A stretch of DNA of 64,000 nucleotides from Trinickia mobilis (GTDB taxonomy: Bacteria; Pseudomonadota; Gammaproteobacteria; Burkholderiales; Burkholderiaceae). Both the position numbers and the translations under genes were made by a program. The first letter of the stretch is position 1, and each line of letters opens with the position of its first letter. The stretch is taken from positions 96,637-160,636 of the forward strand of contig NZ_JAFLRF010000014.1 in the NCBI RefSeq assembly GCF_017315705.1, written 5' to 3'. Shown here piece by piece: positions 29,520-41,516 of the stretch. The notes under the pieces are model-generated. The model searched no databases and had not been told where the DNA came from. It saw only the letters and a list, made by a program, of their open reading frames with translations.

Positions 29520-30044
29520 GTGGCGATTTACAAGCTCGGCGATGCCGCCCCCACTATCCATGAAAGCGTGTTCGTCGCGGATACGGCGACGATCATCGGC
29601 AAAGTCTCGCTGGAGGAAAACGCGAGCATCTGGTTCGGCGCAGCGCTGCGCGGCGACAACGAACCAATCACCGTCGGCGCGGGCAGCAATGTTCAGGAAG
29701 GCGCGGTACTTCACACGGACCCGGGCTATCCGCTGACGATCGAAGCCAACGTAACGGTCGGCCACCAGGCGATGCTGCACGGCTGCACGGTCAAGGAAGG
29801 CGCGCTGATCGGCATACAGGCGGTGCTCTTGAATGGTGCCGTAATCGGCCGCAACTGTCTGGTTGGCGCAGGCGCCGTCGTGACGGAAGGCAAGGTCTTT
29901 CCGGACAACTCGCTGATTCTCGGCGCGCCTGCGAAAGCGGTGCGCCAACTGGCTGACGCCGAGATCGCCGGGATGCGCCGGAATACGGAGAACTACGCCG
30001 AGCGCCGCGAATATTTCAAGGCGCAGCTCGTGCGGATCGGCTGA
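29520..30044 (+). CDS. Gamma-class carbonic anhydrase family protein
   Basis: This is a 174-residue left-handed beta-helix protein of the gamma-carbonic anhydrase group (YrdA/PaaY-like). Hexapeptide repeats run through most of its length, and metal-ligand histidines are seen in VLHTDPG, TVGHQAMLHGC. I choose the GTG at 29520, preceded by GAGG, because it gives the normal family length and start (AIYKLGDAAPTI). ATG codons at 29370 and 29403 would add an unconserved N-terminus. It is followed after 32 bases by hslO. Enzymatic activity varies within the family and cannot be assumed. Confidence 0.88.
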   Translation: MAIYKLGDAAPTIHESVFVADTATIIGKVSLEENASIWFGAALRGDNEPITVGAGSNVQEGAVLHTDPGYPLTIEANVTVGHQAMLHGCTVKEGALIGIQAVLLNGAVIGRNCLVGAGAVVTEGKVFPDNSLILGAPAKAVRQLADAEIAGMRRNTENYAERREYFKAQLVRIG

Positions 30045-30076
30045 TTGGACGGGCGCCATCAAATCAAGGAAAAGTC

Positions 30077-31027
30077 GTGGACGACCAGTTGCAAAAATTC
30101 ATGTTCAGCGCGGCGCCGGTGCGCGGCGAAATCGTTTCGCTGCGCAACACGTGGCAGGAAGTGCTCGCGCGCCGTCACTACCCGGCGCCCGTGCGGGACG
30201 TGCTCGGGGAAATGATGGCGGCGTGCGCGCTGCTGTCGGCAAATCTGAAGTTCGACGGCACGCTCATCATGCAGGTCTTCGGCGACGGCCCGGTCAAGAT
30301 GCTGGTCGTGCAGTGCAATTCGAATCTGACGATGCGCGCGACGGCGAAGTTTGCGGGCGATTCCTCCGATGCGATCCGCCACGACACCTCGTTCGTCGAG
30401 CTCTTGAACGTCGGCGGCCACGGACGCTGCGTGATCACGCTCGATCCGGCGGACAAGAAGCCGGGCCAGCAGCCCTATCAAGGCATCGTGCCGCTGAACG
30501 GCGAAGACGGCCCGCTCACCTCGATGGCGCAGGTGCTCGAACACTACATGCATCACTCGGAGCAGCTCGACACGCGGCTGTGGCTCGCGGCGAATACGGA
30601 GCGCGCGGTCGGCATGCTGCTGCAGAAACTGCCCGGCGACGGCGGCATCGTCCCGCATGCCGGCGAGCTCGATACCGATACCTGGGAGCGCGTGTGCACG
30701 CTCGGCGGCACGCTTTCGCAGGACGAACTGCTGAAAGAAGCGCCGGAGACAGTCTTCAAGCGCCTTTTCTGGCAGGAAAACGTCCAGCACTTCAAGCCTG
30801 CCGCCGCACGCTTCGAATGCACGTGCTCGCGCGAGAAAGTCGGCGCGATGCTCAAGATGCTCGGGCGCGAGGAAGTCGACGGCGTCCTCGAGGAGCGCGG
30901 CCATGTCGAGATTCATTGCGACTACTGCAATCAGCGCTATGAGTTCGACTCTGTCGACGTCGCGCAGCTCTTCGTCGCGAGCGCGATCGCGGCCGGCGTG
31001 TCGCCGGCGGCCGAGCAGCGCCACTAG
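30077..31027 (+). CDS. hslO: Redox-regulated chaperone Hsp33
   Basis: Hsp33 is a holdase chaperone that is activated by oxidation. The 316-residue protein starts at a GTG preceded by AAGGA and carries the C-terminal zinc switch: CxC in FECTCSREK and CxxC in HCDYCNQRY. These four cysteines release zinc and form disulfides under oxidative stress in the E. coli protein. The core includes NPG-like and GRCVITLDP regions of the family. It follows the gamma-carbonic anhydrase gene and ends at a strong hairpin. Confidence 0.95.
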   Translation: MDDQLQKFMFSAAPVRGEIVSLRNTWQEVLARRHYPAPVRDVLGEMMAACALLSANLKFDGTLIMQVFGDGPVKMLVVQCNSNLTMRATAKFAGDSSDAIRHDTSFVELLNVGGHGRCVITLDPADKKPGQQPYQGIVPLNGEDGPLTSMAQVLEHYMHHSEQLDTRLWLAANTERAVGMLLQKLPGDGGIVPHAGELDTDTWERVCTLGGTLSQDELLKEAPETVFKRLFWQENVQHFKPAAARFECTCSREKVGAMLKMLGREEVDGVLEERGHVEIHCDYCNQRYEFDSVDVAQLFVASAIAAGVSPAAEQRH

Positions 31028-31063
31028 GAAACGCGTCGTGGGCCGGCGCTTGGCCGCTTAAGG

Positions 31064-31095
31064 GCGGCGCCTTATTCTTGAGAATAAGGCGCCGC
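31064..31095. terminator. Long inverted repeat after hslO
   Basis: A perfect 15-bp inverted repeat with a two-base centre lies 37 bases after the hslO stop. The upper half is AT-rich and the base GC-rich. No T run follows on either strand, so it may be a transcript-stabilising or Rho-associated hairpin rather than a classical terminator. Confidence 0.6.
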
Positions 31096-31150
31096 TGCGG
31101 CTTGGATGCAGCAGCCGCGTCGCTTCAGCCTGCAGTAGTGGGAGGTCAAA

Positions 31151-31540
31151 ATGATAAGTAAGCGTTCCGGTCTCTCGTCATCGGCGACATTGCAGACCGT
31201 CATGGTGCTATCGACGCTCGCTGGCGGTGTCCTGCTGTCAGGCTGCTCGCTGGACCCTCAGGTTCCAGCGCCTATTCTGAGCCGGCTCCCGCCGAGCCAG
31301 TCCGGCGCGGCCCTCGCGCCGCCACTCAGCGCCGAGGAAAAGCAGCGCTACGATACGATCGATAAGCAGGTGCTCCAGGAACAGAACGAAGCGATGGCCG
31401 CGGAGGCCTGGGCACGTTACTACGGGCCCTACTACACCACGCCCTACTACTATCCCGCGCCGGTCGTGTACGGCGGCTATTACAGCGGCTGGAGCACGGG
31501 TATCGGGTTCGGGTACGGATCGCCGGGCTGGTGGTGGTAG
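31151..31540 (+). CDS. Small Tyr/Gly-rich lipoprotein
   Basis: This 129-residue protein has a lipoprotein signal and lipobox LLSGC (Cys32). A helical middle segment (LSAEEKQRYDTIDKQVLQEQ) is followed by a Tyr/Pro/Gly-rich tail that contains YYGPYYTTPYYYP and ends in GWWW. GGGAGG lies seven bases before the ATG. Such aromatic tails occur in many small Burkholderia outer-membrane lipoproteins of unknown role. It is convergent with ftsB, with 21 bases between the stops. Confidence 0.78.
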   Translation: MISKRSGLSSSATLQTVMVLSTLAGGVLLSGCSLDPQVPAPILSRLPPSQSGAALAPPLSAEEKQRYDTIDKQVLQEQNEAMAAEAWARYYGPYYTTPYYYPAPVVYGGYYSGWSTGIGFGYGSPGWWW

Positions 31541-31561
31541 CGCGCCCGCGCGGAATCCGCG

Positions 31562-32026
31562 TCAGCCTGTGTGCTTCGTCTTACCTTTGTCTTTTTCCTT
31601 GGACGATGCGTCCTTGGCCTTCTTGTCGCCGCGCTTCTTATCCGGCTTCACGCGCGATACCGGATTCGGCACGACGCTCACGGGCGCCGCAGAGACCTCG
31701 CCGCGCGTCGACGTGTTGTTCAAAGCCGTCGATGTCGGCGCGGGCAGCGGCTGATTCGGCGACACGAACTGCACGAACACCTCGCCGTCCTTGACCATGC
31801 CCATCTCGTAGCGGGCGCGCTCTTCGACCGCTGCGGTGCCGTTCTGCAGATCCTGCACCTCGCCTTCGATCCGCTCGTTGCGCAGCTTCTCGTCGGTGTT
31901 CTTTTGCTGCTGCTGCGAGAGCTCCTGGCGCAATTCGTGGACACGCAGCCAGCCGCCGTGCCCCCACCAAAGCGGATATTGAATCAGCGCGAGCAGGACA
32001 ATCAGGACAACAGTGACGAGCCGCAT
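31562..32026 (-). CDS. ftsB: Cell division protein FtsB with Lys-rich tail
   Basis: FtsB joins FtsL and FtsQ in the divisome. The protein has one N-terminal transmembrane helix (about 3-20), a coiled coil (about 28-75, with [16 protein letters not shown]) and the family's [14 protein letters not shown] segment. It has 154 residues against 103 in E. coli. The extra C-terminal part is Ser/Pro/Val-rich and ends in a Lys/Asp-rich run after about residue 125. By topology this tail is periplasmic. It is the last gene of pyrG-kdsA-eno-ftsB. Confidence 0.93.
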   Translation of the reverse strand: MRLVTVVLIVLLALIQYPLWWGHGGWLRVHELRQELSQQQQKNTDEKLRNERIEGEVQDLQNGTAAVEERARYEMGMVKDGEVFVQFVSPNQPLPAPTSTALNNTSTRGEVSAAPVSVVPNPVSRVKPDKKRGDKKAKDASSKEKDKGKTKHTG

Positions 32027-32047
32027 GCAAAGTGCCGGTTAAATAAA

Positions 32048-32076
32048 CGCCGCCCTGCGCTATACGCAGGGCGGCG
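32048..32076. terminator. Intercistronic hairpin between eno and ftsB
   Basis: A perfect 12-bp GC-rich stem closes a CTATA loop in the 82-base gap between eno and ftsB. Reading leftward it is followed by TTTATTT, a poor U tract. It may attenuate or protect the eno transcript and so lower ftsB relative to eno. Confidence 0.6.
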
Positions 32077-32108
32077 GGCAAATCAATTGACGAAGTATAA
32101 CGAGATAA

Positions 32109-33494
<1,386 letters not shown>

Positions 33495-34349
33495 TCAGTT
33501 GAAATCGCTTTCGAGCAGCGGTGCGCGCTTGACGGCCTGATCGAGTGTGACCAACGTTTCGAGCAGATCGCCCATCCGGTTGAGCGGCACCGCGTTCGGG
33601 CCGTCCGATTTGGCTTGCGCCGGGTTCGGATGGGTCTCCATGAAGAGGCCCGCCACGCCGGTTGCCACCGCCGCGCGCGCCAGCACCGGCACGAACTCGC
33701 GCTGGCCGCCCGAACTCGTGCCCTGACCGCCCGGCAATTGCACCGAATGCGTCGCGTCGAACACGACCGGCGCGCCGGTCTCGCGCATGATCGCAAGCGA
33801 GCGCATGTCCGACACGAGGTTGTTGTAGCCGAACGATACGCCGCGCTCGCACGCGAGGAAGCGGTCTTCCGACAGCCCCGCTTCGCGCGCGGCGTCGCGG
33901 GCCTTGTCGATCACGTTCTTCATGTCGTGCGGCGCGAGGAACTGGCCCTTCTTGATGTTGACCGGCTTGCCCGAACGCGCGCATGCGTGGATGAAGTCGG
34001 TTTGGCGGCACAGGAACGCGGGCGTCTGCAGCACGTCGACGACCGACGCGACCGCTTCGATTTCCTCTTCGCCGTGCACGTCGGTCAGCACCGGCAGACC
34101 GAGCTGCTTTTTCACTTCGGAGAGAATGCGCAGCCCTTCGTCCATGCCGAGGCCGCGGAACGACTTGCCCGAGCTGCGATTGGCCTTGTCGTACGACGAT
34201 TTATAGATGAACGGGATATTCAGCTTTGCGCAGATTTCCTTGAGACGGCCTGCGGTATCGATCGTCATCTGCTCCGATTCGACGACGCACGTGCCCGCGA
34301 TCAAAAAAAACGGCTTGTCGAGACCGACTTCGAAATCGCAAAGATTCAT
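33495..34349 (-). CDS. kdsA: 3-deoxy-8-phosphooctulonate synthase
   Basis: KdsA condenses phosphoenolpyruvate with arabinose 5-phosphate to make KDO-8-phosphate for lipopolysaccharide. The start at ATG 34349 ([15 protein letters not shown]), with GGGAGG just upstream, gives 284 residues, the family length. Conserved stretches are [24 protein letters not shown] and LVSDMRSL. The upstream frame is open for 44 more codons but runs through the hairpin cluster and is not coding. It is the second gene of the pyrG operon. Confidence 0.97.
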   Translation of the reverse strand: MNLCDFEVGLDKPFFLIAGTCVVESEQMTIDTAGRLKEICAKLNIPFIYKSSYDKANRSSGKSFRGLGMDEGLRILSEVKKQLGLPVLTDVHGEEEIEAVASVVDVLQTPAFLCRQTDFIHACARSGKPVNIKKGQFLAPHDMKNVIDKARDAAREAGLSEDRFLACERGVSFGYNNLVSDMRSLAIMRETGAPVVFDATHSVQLPGGQGTSSGGQREFVPVLARAAVATGVAGLFMETHPNPAQAKSDGPNAVPLNRMGDLLETLVTLDQAVKRAPLLESDFN

Positions 34350-34366
34350 GTTGCCTCCCGCTGGGC

Positions 34367-34472
34367 CGCCCCGAGGGGCGAAGCTGGGAATTCGCGGAGC
34401 ACCGCTCCGCGCCTGCGCAGCCCGCCGGCTTTGCAAAGCCGGCCGTGGACGGCAACAGCCCCCACGGGGGGC
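34367..34472. repeat. Cluster of four adjacent perfect inverted repeats
   Basis: Four short perfect palindromes follow one another: 34367-34380 (CGCCCC/GGGGCG, GA centre), 34394-34410 (GCGGAGC/GCTCCGC, ACC loop), 34424-34443 (a 20-base perfect palindrome), and 34458-34472 (GCCCCC/GGGGGC). A fifth, larger hairpin of the dispersed repeat family follows directly at 34484-34517. All lie in the kdsA-pyrG gap. Confidence 0.85.
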
Positions 34473-34520
34473 GCTTTGCATGGGACCGGAGTAAGCGCTA
34501 AAGCGCTAACTCCGGTCGAC
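34473..34520 (+). repeat. Dispersed palindromic repeat, copy A (single unit)
   Basis: The copy contains TTTGCATGGGACCGGAGTAA at 34475-34494 and ends in GGTCGAC. Its centre, 34484-34517, folds into a 16-bp stem with one mismatch. The related copies are at 53931-54004 (same orientation) and 63810-63879 (opposite orientation). Here the first of the two GAGTAAG units seen in the other copies is absent. Confidence 0.85.
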
Positions 34521-34548
34521 AACGAACGATAGTGAGCGTGGGGGCCGT

Positions 34549-36279
<1,731 letters not shown>

Positions 36280-36433
36280 TCAGCACGCGTTCCCGCAACA
36301 ATTTGCGCACGCCCGCGCAGTCCTCTAACGGACACGGCGCATGTGACGCCGTCGTGACGGCCGGGCGCGGAGACTCCCCTTGCTTGCCTCGAATGCCGGG
36401 TGCGTGCCGCTTCCCTGCGGCGTCAATCTCGCT

Positions 36434-37249
36434 TCACGCGGCACTCAGTTCGCGCGCCTGCAATTCCCGCAACGCGCGCTGCAGGGCGCGCGCTGTTTCG
36501 AGCGGTTTTTCCATCGGGAACAAATGACTGCCGTCGAGCCATTCGATGTGCCCGCCCGTCACACGCCGCGTGGCGTCGAGCCCGACCTGCCGGATCTCCT
36601 TCGAATGCCTGCCGGCGACGAACGCGACCGGCACCGGCGCGCCGTGCGCAAGCCGGGCGCCGAGCGTGCGCGGCAGCGTCCGGTAGATCAGGTATTCGAC
36701 CTGGCGGTCGAACGCGAGCGTGCGGGACCCGTCGGCGGCGGTCTGCGGGATGCCGAAGTCGATGTAATCGGAGAGCACGCGCTCGTCCCAGCGCGCGAAC
36801 GCCGCCTTCGAGTGGAAATGGCGCCACGCTTCGTCGCGGCTCGCCCATTGCGTGCGGCGCGTGCGCGTCGCGGCCGCGGGCGAGAGCCGCTCGTCGAGCC
36901 CCGTCCATTGCGTCACGCGCAGCACATTCGCGCGCCAGCCCGCGATCACAGGCGAATCGAGCATCACGACACCGCGCACCCATTGCGGCCGTTTCAACGC
37001 CGCCATCAGCGACAGATACCCGCCGAGCGAATGGCCGACGAGCCAGACCGGATGCTGATAAGTGCGGTCGATGTCTTCGAGCAATTGCTCGACGAGGTGC
37101 GGCCAGTCGCTCGTGACCGGGTAGCGCGCGTCGTGGCCGATGCGCTCGATGTAGCGCAGTTCGTAGTCGTCGGCGAGCTCCGCGAAGATCGTGCGGTAAG
37201 TGGACGCCGGAAAGCCGTTCGCGTGCGAGAAATGGATGATGTTTTTCAC
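36434..37249 (-). CDS. Alpha/beta hydrolase
   Basis: This is a 271-residue alpha/beta hydrolase. The N-terminal IIHFSHANGFPASTY supplies the oxyanion hole, GHSLGGY holds the nucleophile Ser74, and the terminal histidine is in WLDGSHLFPME. I start at the GTG at 37249 because AGGAGG lies nine bases upstream (37264-37259). ATGs at 37288 and 37285 lack a comparable site. It is the last gene of the leftward run after comEC, 104 bases on. Its substrate is unknown. Confidence 0.85.
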   Translation of the reverse strand: MKNIIHFSHANGFPASTYRTIFAELADDYELRYIERIGHDARYPVTSDWPHLVEQLLEDIDRTYQHPVWLVGHSLGGYLSLMAALKRPQWVRGVVMLDSPVIAGWRANVLRVTQWTGLDERLSPAAATRTRRTQWASRDEAWRHFHSKAAFARWDERVLSDYIDFGIPQTAADGSRTLAFDRQVEYLIYRTLPRTLGARLAHGAPVPVAFVAGRHSKEIRQVGLDATRRVTGGHIEWLDGSHLFPMEKPLETARALQRALRELQARELSAA

Positions 37250-37353
37250 GCGCCGCTGCCTCCTGATGGTTGTCTGCGCGTGCATCATGCGTGCGCGCAA
37301 GTGCGGTCTTGGTCTTGGCGTTGATCTCGTGTCTGCGCTTTCAGCTCGGCTCA

Positions 37354-39846
37354 TCAATCCATCCAATAGCGGCGATGCGTCTCGCGGTAGCGTTCGAGCA
37401 CGAGCGCGCCACCCGCGGATTCGATGCGTACCGCACCGTCGCTGTCGCTGCGGGTCAGCTCGATGCCGCGCGCCATGTAGCGCGCCCACACGCTTGAATT
37501 CGGATGGCGAAAGCGATTGAGATAGCCTACCTGAAATACCGCAATCAGCGGATCAATAGAGTCGAGGAACGGTTCGGTCGACGAGCTCTTGCTGCCGTGG
37601 TGCGGCACGACGAGCACCTGTGCGCGCAGCGCATCGGGCGCGCGGGCGACGAGCACCCGTTCGGACGGCCCATCGACGTCGCCGGTAAGCAGCGCCGACA
37701 TGCCGGGAGCCCAGACGCGCAGCACGCACGACTGCGCGTTCGACACTTTCGGGAGCGGCCCCGCGTCGGGCCAGAGCATCGTGAATTCGACGCCGTCCCA
37801 TTGCCAGCGCTGGCCGGCTGCGCAGCGCAGCGTCTCGGCGCCTGTCATGCGCGCCGCGGCCCACAGACGATTCGACGGCGGCAGGCCGGCAAGCAGTTGG
37901 CGGACAGAAATCGCTTGCAGCACAGCACCGGCGCCACCGGCGTGATCGGAATCGGCATGGCTGATCACGAGCGCATCGAGCACCGGTACGCCATTGCCCT
38001 GCAGGAACGGCACGACGATGCGCTCGCCCGCGTGGGTCGATTCCGGGCCGGGACCGGTGTCGAACAAGAGCGCGTGGCGCGCCGTTTCGACGAGGATCGA
38101 CGCGCCTTGGCCGATGTCGAGCGCAGTCACGCGGAACGTGCCCGCAGGCGGCCCGGCCGGCGGCGGCATGACGAGCGGAAGCCACGTCAGAGGCGCGGCC
38201 CAGCGAAGCGGCCAGCCGCGCGGCATGAGGCACCAGAGGACGCCGGCCGCGGCGGCCAAGAGCGCCAACGTGTCCGGCTGCGGCAAACGCCACAGGGCCC
38301 AAGCCGGGCCCGACAGCGCCTGCAGCGCGGCCGCCAGCGCGTCGACGAGCGCATGTGCGGCGTGAAACGCCCATGCGTCGAACGGTGCGGGCAACACCAC
38401 GCCTGCCAGCACGACCGGCGTCACGAGCACACTCACCCACGGAATCGCGAATGCATTCGCAAACGGGCCGATCAGAGGAATCTGCGAAAACCAGTACGCC
38501 GTGAGCGGCGCGAGCCCTATCGTCACGGCATATTGAACGCGTGCGGCGCTCAGCAATCGCTCGCGCAAGCGTGTCAGCCCTCGGCGCACGGCGGCGAGCG
38601 CTCGCGAAACGCGCGACGTCGGACGCTCGTCGTCTTCCCACTGCCGCTCCGCTCGCACGCGCAGGCGTCCGTGCACGACGAGCAAGATCGCCGCTACCGC
38701 GCAAAACGACAGCCAGAAACCGGGCGTGACCACTGCCCAAGGATCGGCGATCAGCACGATCGCCAACGCCCACGCAAGCACCAGCGACGGCGCCACGCTG
38801 CGCCCGCTCACAAACGCGAGGCTCACTATCGTCAGCATCCACAGCGCACGCTGCGCGGGCACGTTGAAGCCGGCGAGCGCGGCATAGAACGCGGCGAACG
38901 CCGCCCCCGCTACTGCGGCGACGATTTGCGCAGGCACGATGAGCGGCCAGTCGCGGCGACTCACGCGCGCGAGCAAACACGAGCGTCGCCAAAGCCATCC
39001 GGCGATCGTCGCGCACAGGCCCGCCACGAGGCCGATATGCAAACCCGAAATCGCAATCAGATGGCTCGTGCCGGTGTTGCGCATCAAGAGCCAATCGTCG
39101 GCGCTGACCGCATCCTGCGCGCCGACCGCGAGCGCCGTCACGATGCCGCGATGAGGCGCTTCGGTCAGCACAGCGCCGATGCGCGCACGCAGCGCGAAGC
39201 GCCAGCGATCGATCGTCAACGCCAGCCCGCCTGCTCTGCCGGGCAAGCGCTGCGCAGCCGATGCCGCCGAGACATACCCCGTCGCACGGACGTTGCGCGC
39301 AAGCAGCGCAGCTTCAGGATCGCGTACACCGAAGTTCGCGTTGCCATGCGGCCGCTTCAAGCGCACGGTCAGCCGCCAGCGAGCGCCGGGGACCAGCATC
39401 GGCAGCGCGTCCGGCGTGCGCGTGCGATCGATCCATGTCAGTTGAATCGTGGGAGGGAAATGCGAAATGCCGGTCATGCGCTGCACCTCGTCCGTGTCGA
39501 CAGCGAACGGGAACCGCGCGCCGTTTGCGTCGCGTGCGGGCAATCCGCGGACATGGCCGGTCAAGTCGATGTCGCGCCCCTCCCACGACACCGGCAACGC
39601 ATCGCGCAAACGGATCTCGGCCCGCCACGCGGCATAGCCGAAACCCGCCAGCGCCGCTGCAAAAACAGCCGCGCAAATTCGGGCGCTGCGAAGCCAACGC
39701 GCTTCTCGCTTGAACGCCCATCCCGCACACGCAATTGCCGCGGCGAGCGATGCCGCACCGACGCTCCATTGCAACGCGCCCGGCAAAGCCGCCTGCTGCT
39801 GCAATACGAAGACGCCCACCGCAAATCCGCACAGAACCGCCCGCAT
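37354..39846 (-). CDS. comEC: DNA internalization competence protein ComEC/Rec2
   Basis: ComEC forms the inner-membrane channel for DNA uptake in natural transformation. The start at ATG 39846, directly after GGGAGGGCGG, gives 830 residues. They form an N-terminal DUF4131/OB-like region, a polytopic competence domain (SGLHIGLVAGL near the middle) and a C-terminal metallo-beta-lactamase-like domain with SHADSDHAGG and VPHHGSKSSST. All zinc-type ligands appear intact, suggesting nuclease activity on the incoming strand. The open frame upstream belongs to tatD read in another frame. The gene implies potential competence. Confidence 0.94.
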   Translation of the reverse strand: MRAVLCGFAVGVFVLQQQAALPGALQWSVGAASLAAAIACAGWAFKREARWLRSARICAAVFAAALAGFGYAAWRAEIRLRDALPVSWEGRDIDLTGHVRGLPARDANGARFPFAVDTDEVQRMTGISHFPPTIQLTWIDRTRTPDALPMLVPGARWRLTVRLKRPHGNANFGVRDPEAALLARNVRATGYVSAASAAQRLPGRAGGLALTIDRWRFALRARIGAVLTEAPHRGIVTALAVGAQDAVSADDWLLMRNTGTSHLIAISGLHIGLVAGLCATIAGWLWRRSCLLARVSRRDWPLIVPAQIVAAVAGAAFAAFYAALAGFNVPAQRALWMLTIVSLAFVSGRSVAPSLVLAWALAIVLIADPWAVVTPGFWLSFCAVAAILLVVHGRLRVRAERQWEDDERPTSRVSRALAAVRRGLTRLRERLLSAARVQYAVTIGLAPLTAYWFSQIPLIGPFANAFAIPWVSVLVTPVVLAGVVLPAPFDAWAFHAAHALVDALAAALQALSGPAWALWRLPQPDTLALLAAAAGVLWCLMPRGWPLRWAAPLTWLPLVMPPPAGPPAGTFRVTALDIGQGASILVETARHALLFDTGPGPESTHAGERIVVPFLQGNGVPVLDALVISHADSDHAGGAGAVLQAISVRQLLAGLPPSNRLWAAARMTGAETLRCAAGQRWQWDGVEFTMLWPDAGPLPKVSNAQSCVLRVWAPGMSALLTGDVDGPSERVLVARAPDALRAQVLVVPHHGSKSSSTEPFLDSIDPLIAVFQVGYLNRFRHPNSSVWARYMARGIELTRSDSDGAVRIESAGGALVLERYRETHRRYWMD

Positions 39847-39937
39847 CCGCCCTCCCTTCGAAAGGCGCCGCGCCGCGCACGAGCCATGGATGAGATGCCG
39901 CGCGCGAGTCCGGCGCAGCGCGAACCACAGGAAACGA

Positions 39938-40726
39938 TTATGCGGACGAAAGCGCGAGCCGCGGCAGCGCAGCGCGCGCGTTAGCCATTGTGCCAAGTGC
40001 GAGTTCGATTTCGCCGATGCCGCGCAGCTCGGCAAGCACGGTGCCGATGCGCGGAATCTGGTCGGGGGTATTGCGCTCTTTGTAGCGCCATGCGGGCGGG
40101 ATATCGGGCGCATCGGTTTCGAGCACGATCGCCTCGAGCGGCAACTGCTCCGCCAGACGCCGAATCTGCAGTGCACGCTCGAACGTGACGTTTCCGCCGA
40201 AGCCCAAATGCATCCCGTGTTCGATGAACGCGTGCGCCTGCTGGAAACTGCCGTTGAACGCATGCGCGATGCCGCGGCGCACGGCATGCCGGCGCAAGCC
40301 CTTCAACACCTGGTCCTGCGACTTGCGCACATGGCAGATCACCGGCAGATCGAATTCGCGCGCGAGCTTCAATTGCTCGTTGTAGAAGAACTGCTGCCGC
40401 GCGTCGTCGAGCCCCGGCACGAAGTAGTCGAGGCCGATCTCGCCGATACCGACGAAGCGCGGATCCGCCAGACTCGCTTCGATCTCCCTGCGCAGCACGT
40501 CGAGATCGGCATCGGCCGCGCGCGGCGTGTAAAGCGGATGGATGCCTAGCGCGTAGACCGCGCCCGGGACACGCTGCGCGAGCTCACGCACGGTCTCGAA
40601 GTGGCTGCGCTCGACGCCGGGAATCACGATGCGCGACACGCCTGCCTCCTGCGCCGCGCGAACGAGTTCGTCGCGGTCCGCGTCGAACTCGGGGGCGTCG
40701 AGATGGCAGTGCGTATCAATCCACAT
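39938..40726 (-). CDS. tatD: TatD-family deoxyribonuclease/metallohydrolase
   Basis: This 262-residue TIM-barrel metal-dependent hydrolase begins MWIDTHCHLDAPEFD with the H-x-H pair and continues with GEIGLD, PVICHVRKS, HAFNG and ETDAPD. TatD-type enzymes act as 3'-5' exonucleases in DNA repair or processing in E. coli. It lies between lolD (37 bases upstream) and comEC (91 bases downstream), a conserved Burkholderia arrangement. The exact paralogue (TatD, YcfH or YjjV) is uncertain; the lolD neighbourhood favours YcfH. Confidence 0.9.
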   Translation of the reverse strand: MWIDTHCHLDAPEFDADRDELVRAAQEAGVSRIVIPGVERSHFETVRELAQRVPGAVYALGIHPLYTPRAADADLDVLRREIEASLADPRFVGIGEIGLDYFVPGLDDARQQFFYNEQLKLAREFDLPVICHVRKSQDQVLKGLRRHAVRRGIAHAFNGSFQQAHAFIEHGMHLGFGGNVTFERALQIRRLAEQLPLEAIVLETDAPDIPPAWRYKERNTPDQIPRIGTVLAELRGIGEIELALGTMANARAALPRLALSSA

Positions 40727-40763
40727 GGCGAGGCGGGTTTCGCGCGGCAGCGGGACGAAAGCG

Positions 40764-41516
40764 TCAGACCGGCACCGACGGCTCTTCTTGCAACCCGCCG
40801 TCTCGCAGGCGCATGATGCGATCGCACCGCGCGGCGAGGTCCGTGTCGTGCGTGACGATCACGAAGCTCGTGTCGAGCTTTTCCGACAGTTCGAGCATCA
40901 GGTTGAACACGGCGTCTGCCGTGCTGCCGTCGAGGTTGCCGGTGGGCTCGTCGGCCAGCACGCAAGCGGGTTTGGTGACGAGCGCGCGCGCAATCGCGAC
41001 GCGCTGCCGCTCGCCGCCCGACAGCTCGCCCGGCCGATGCTTCGCACGATGCGCAAGGCCGACGCGCTCGAGCGTCGCCAGGGCTTCGCGGCGCGAGTCG
41101 TCCGTCGACATGCGCCGGATGCGCAACGGCATCGCCACGTTGTCGAGCGCGCTGAACTCAGGCAACAGATGGTGGAACTGATAGACGAAGCCGAGCGCCC
41201 GGTTGCGCAGGTCGTTACGCTCGCGCTCGGCAAGCTTCGTGAACGGCTTGCCGAGCAGCGACACCTGCCCCGCGGTCGGGTCGTCGAGCCCGCCGAGCAC
41301 ATGCAGCAGCGTGCTCTTGCCCGAACCCGAAGCGCCGACGATCGCGAGCTTCTCGCCGCGCCGCACCGATAGCTGCGCATTGCTCAGCACCGGGACGTTG
41401 AGCCCCCCCTGGATGAACGCTTTCGAAATGCCGCTCGCTTCGAGCACGAAATCGTTTGAATTTTTTTCCAATGCCGTGGTGCCCGTCATGGGTTGTTCGA
41501 TGACTTGTTCATTCAT
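40764..41516 (-). CDS. lolD: Lipoprotein-releasing ABC transporter ATP-binding protein LolD
   Basis: LolD powers release of outer-membrane lipoproteins from the inner membrane to LolA. The 250-residue ATPase has Walker [10 protein letters not shown] near 61-69, the signature [15 protein letters not shown] and Walker [12 protein letters not shown], followed by the H-loop VTHD. The start at ATG 41516 overlaps the end of the permease gene by eight bases, implying coupling. The N-terminus is about 20 residues longer than in E. coli. Confidence 0.95.
   Translation of the reverse strand: MNEQVIEQPMTGTTALEKNSNDFVLEASGISKAFIQGGLNVPVLSNAQLSVRRGEKLAIVGASGSGKSTLLHVLGGLDDPTAGQVSLLGKPFTKLAERERNDLRNRALGFVYQFHHLLPEFSALDNVAMPLRIRRMSTDDSRREALATLERVGLAHRAKHRPGELSGGERQRVAIARALVTKPACVLADEPTGNLDGSTADAVFNLMLELSEKLDTSFVIVTHDTDLAARCDRIMRLRDGGLQEEPSVPV

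Noticed and set aside
37504..39984. 826-codon open frame antisense to comEC
   Set aside because: It is a GC-rich shadow with extreme Arg/His content and no family motifs, while comEC on the other strand has all its domains.
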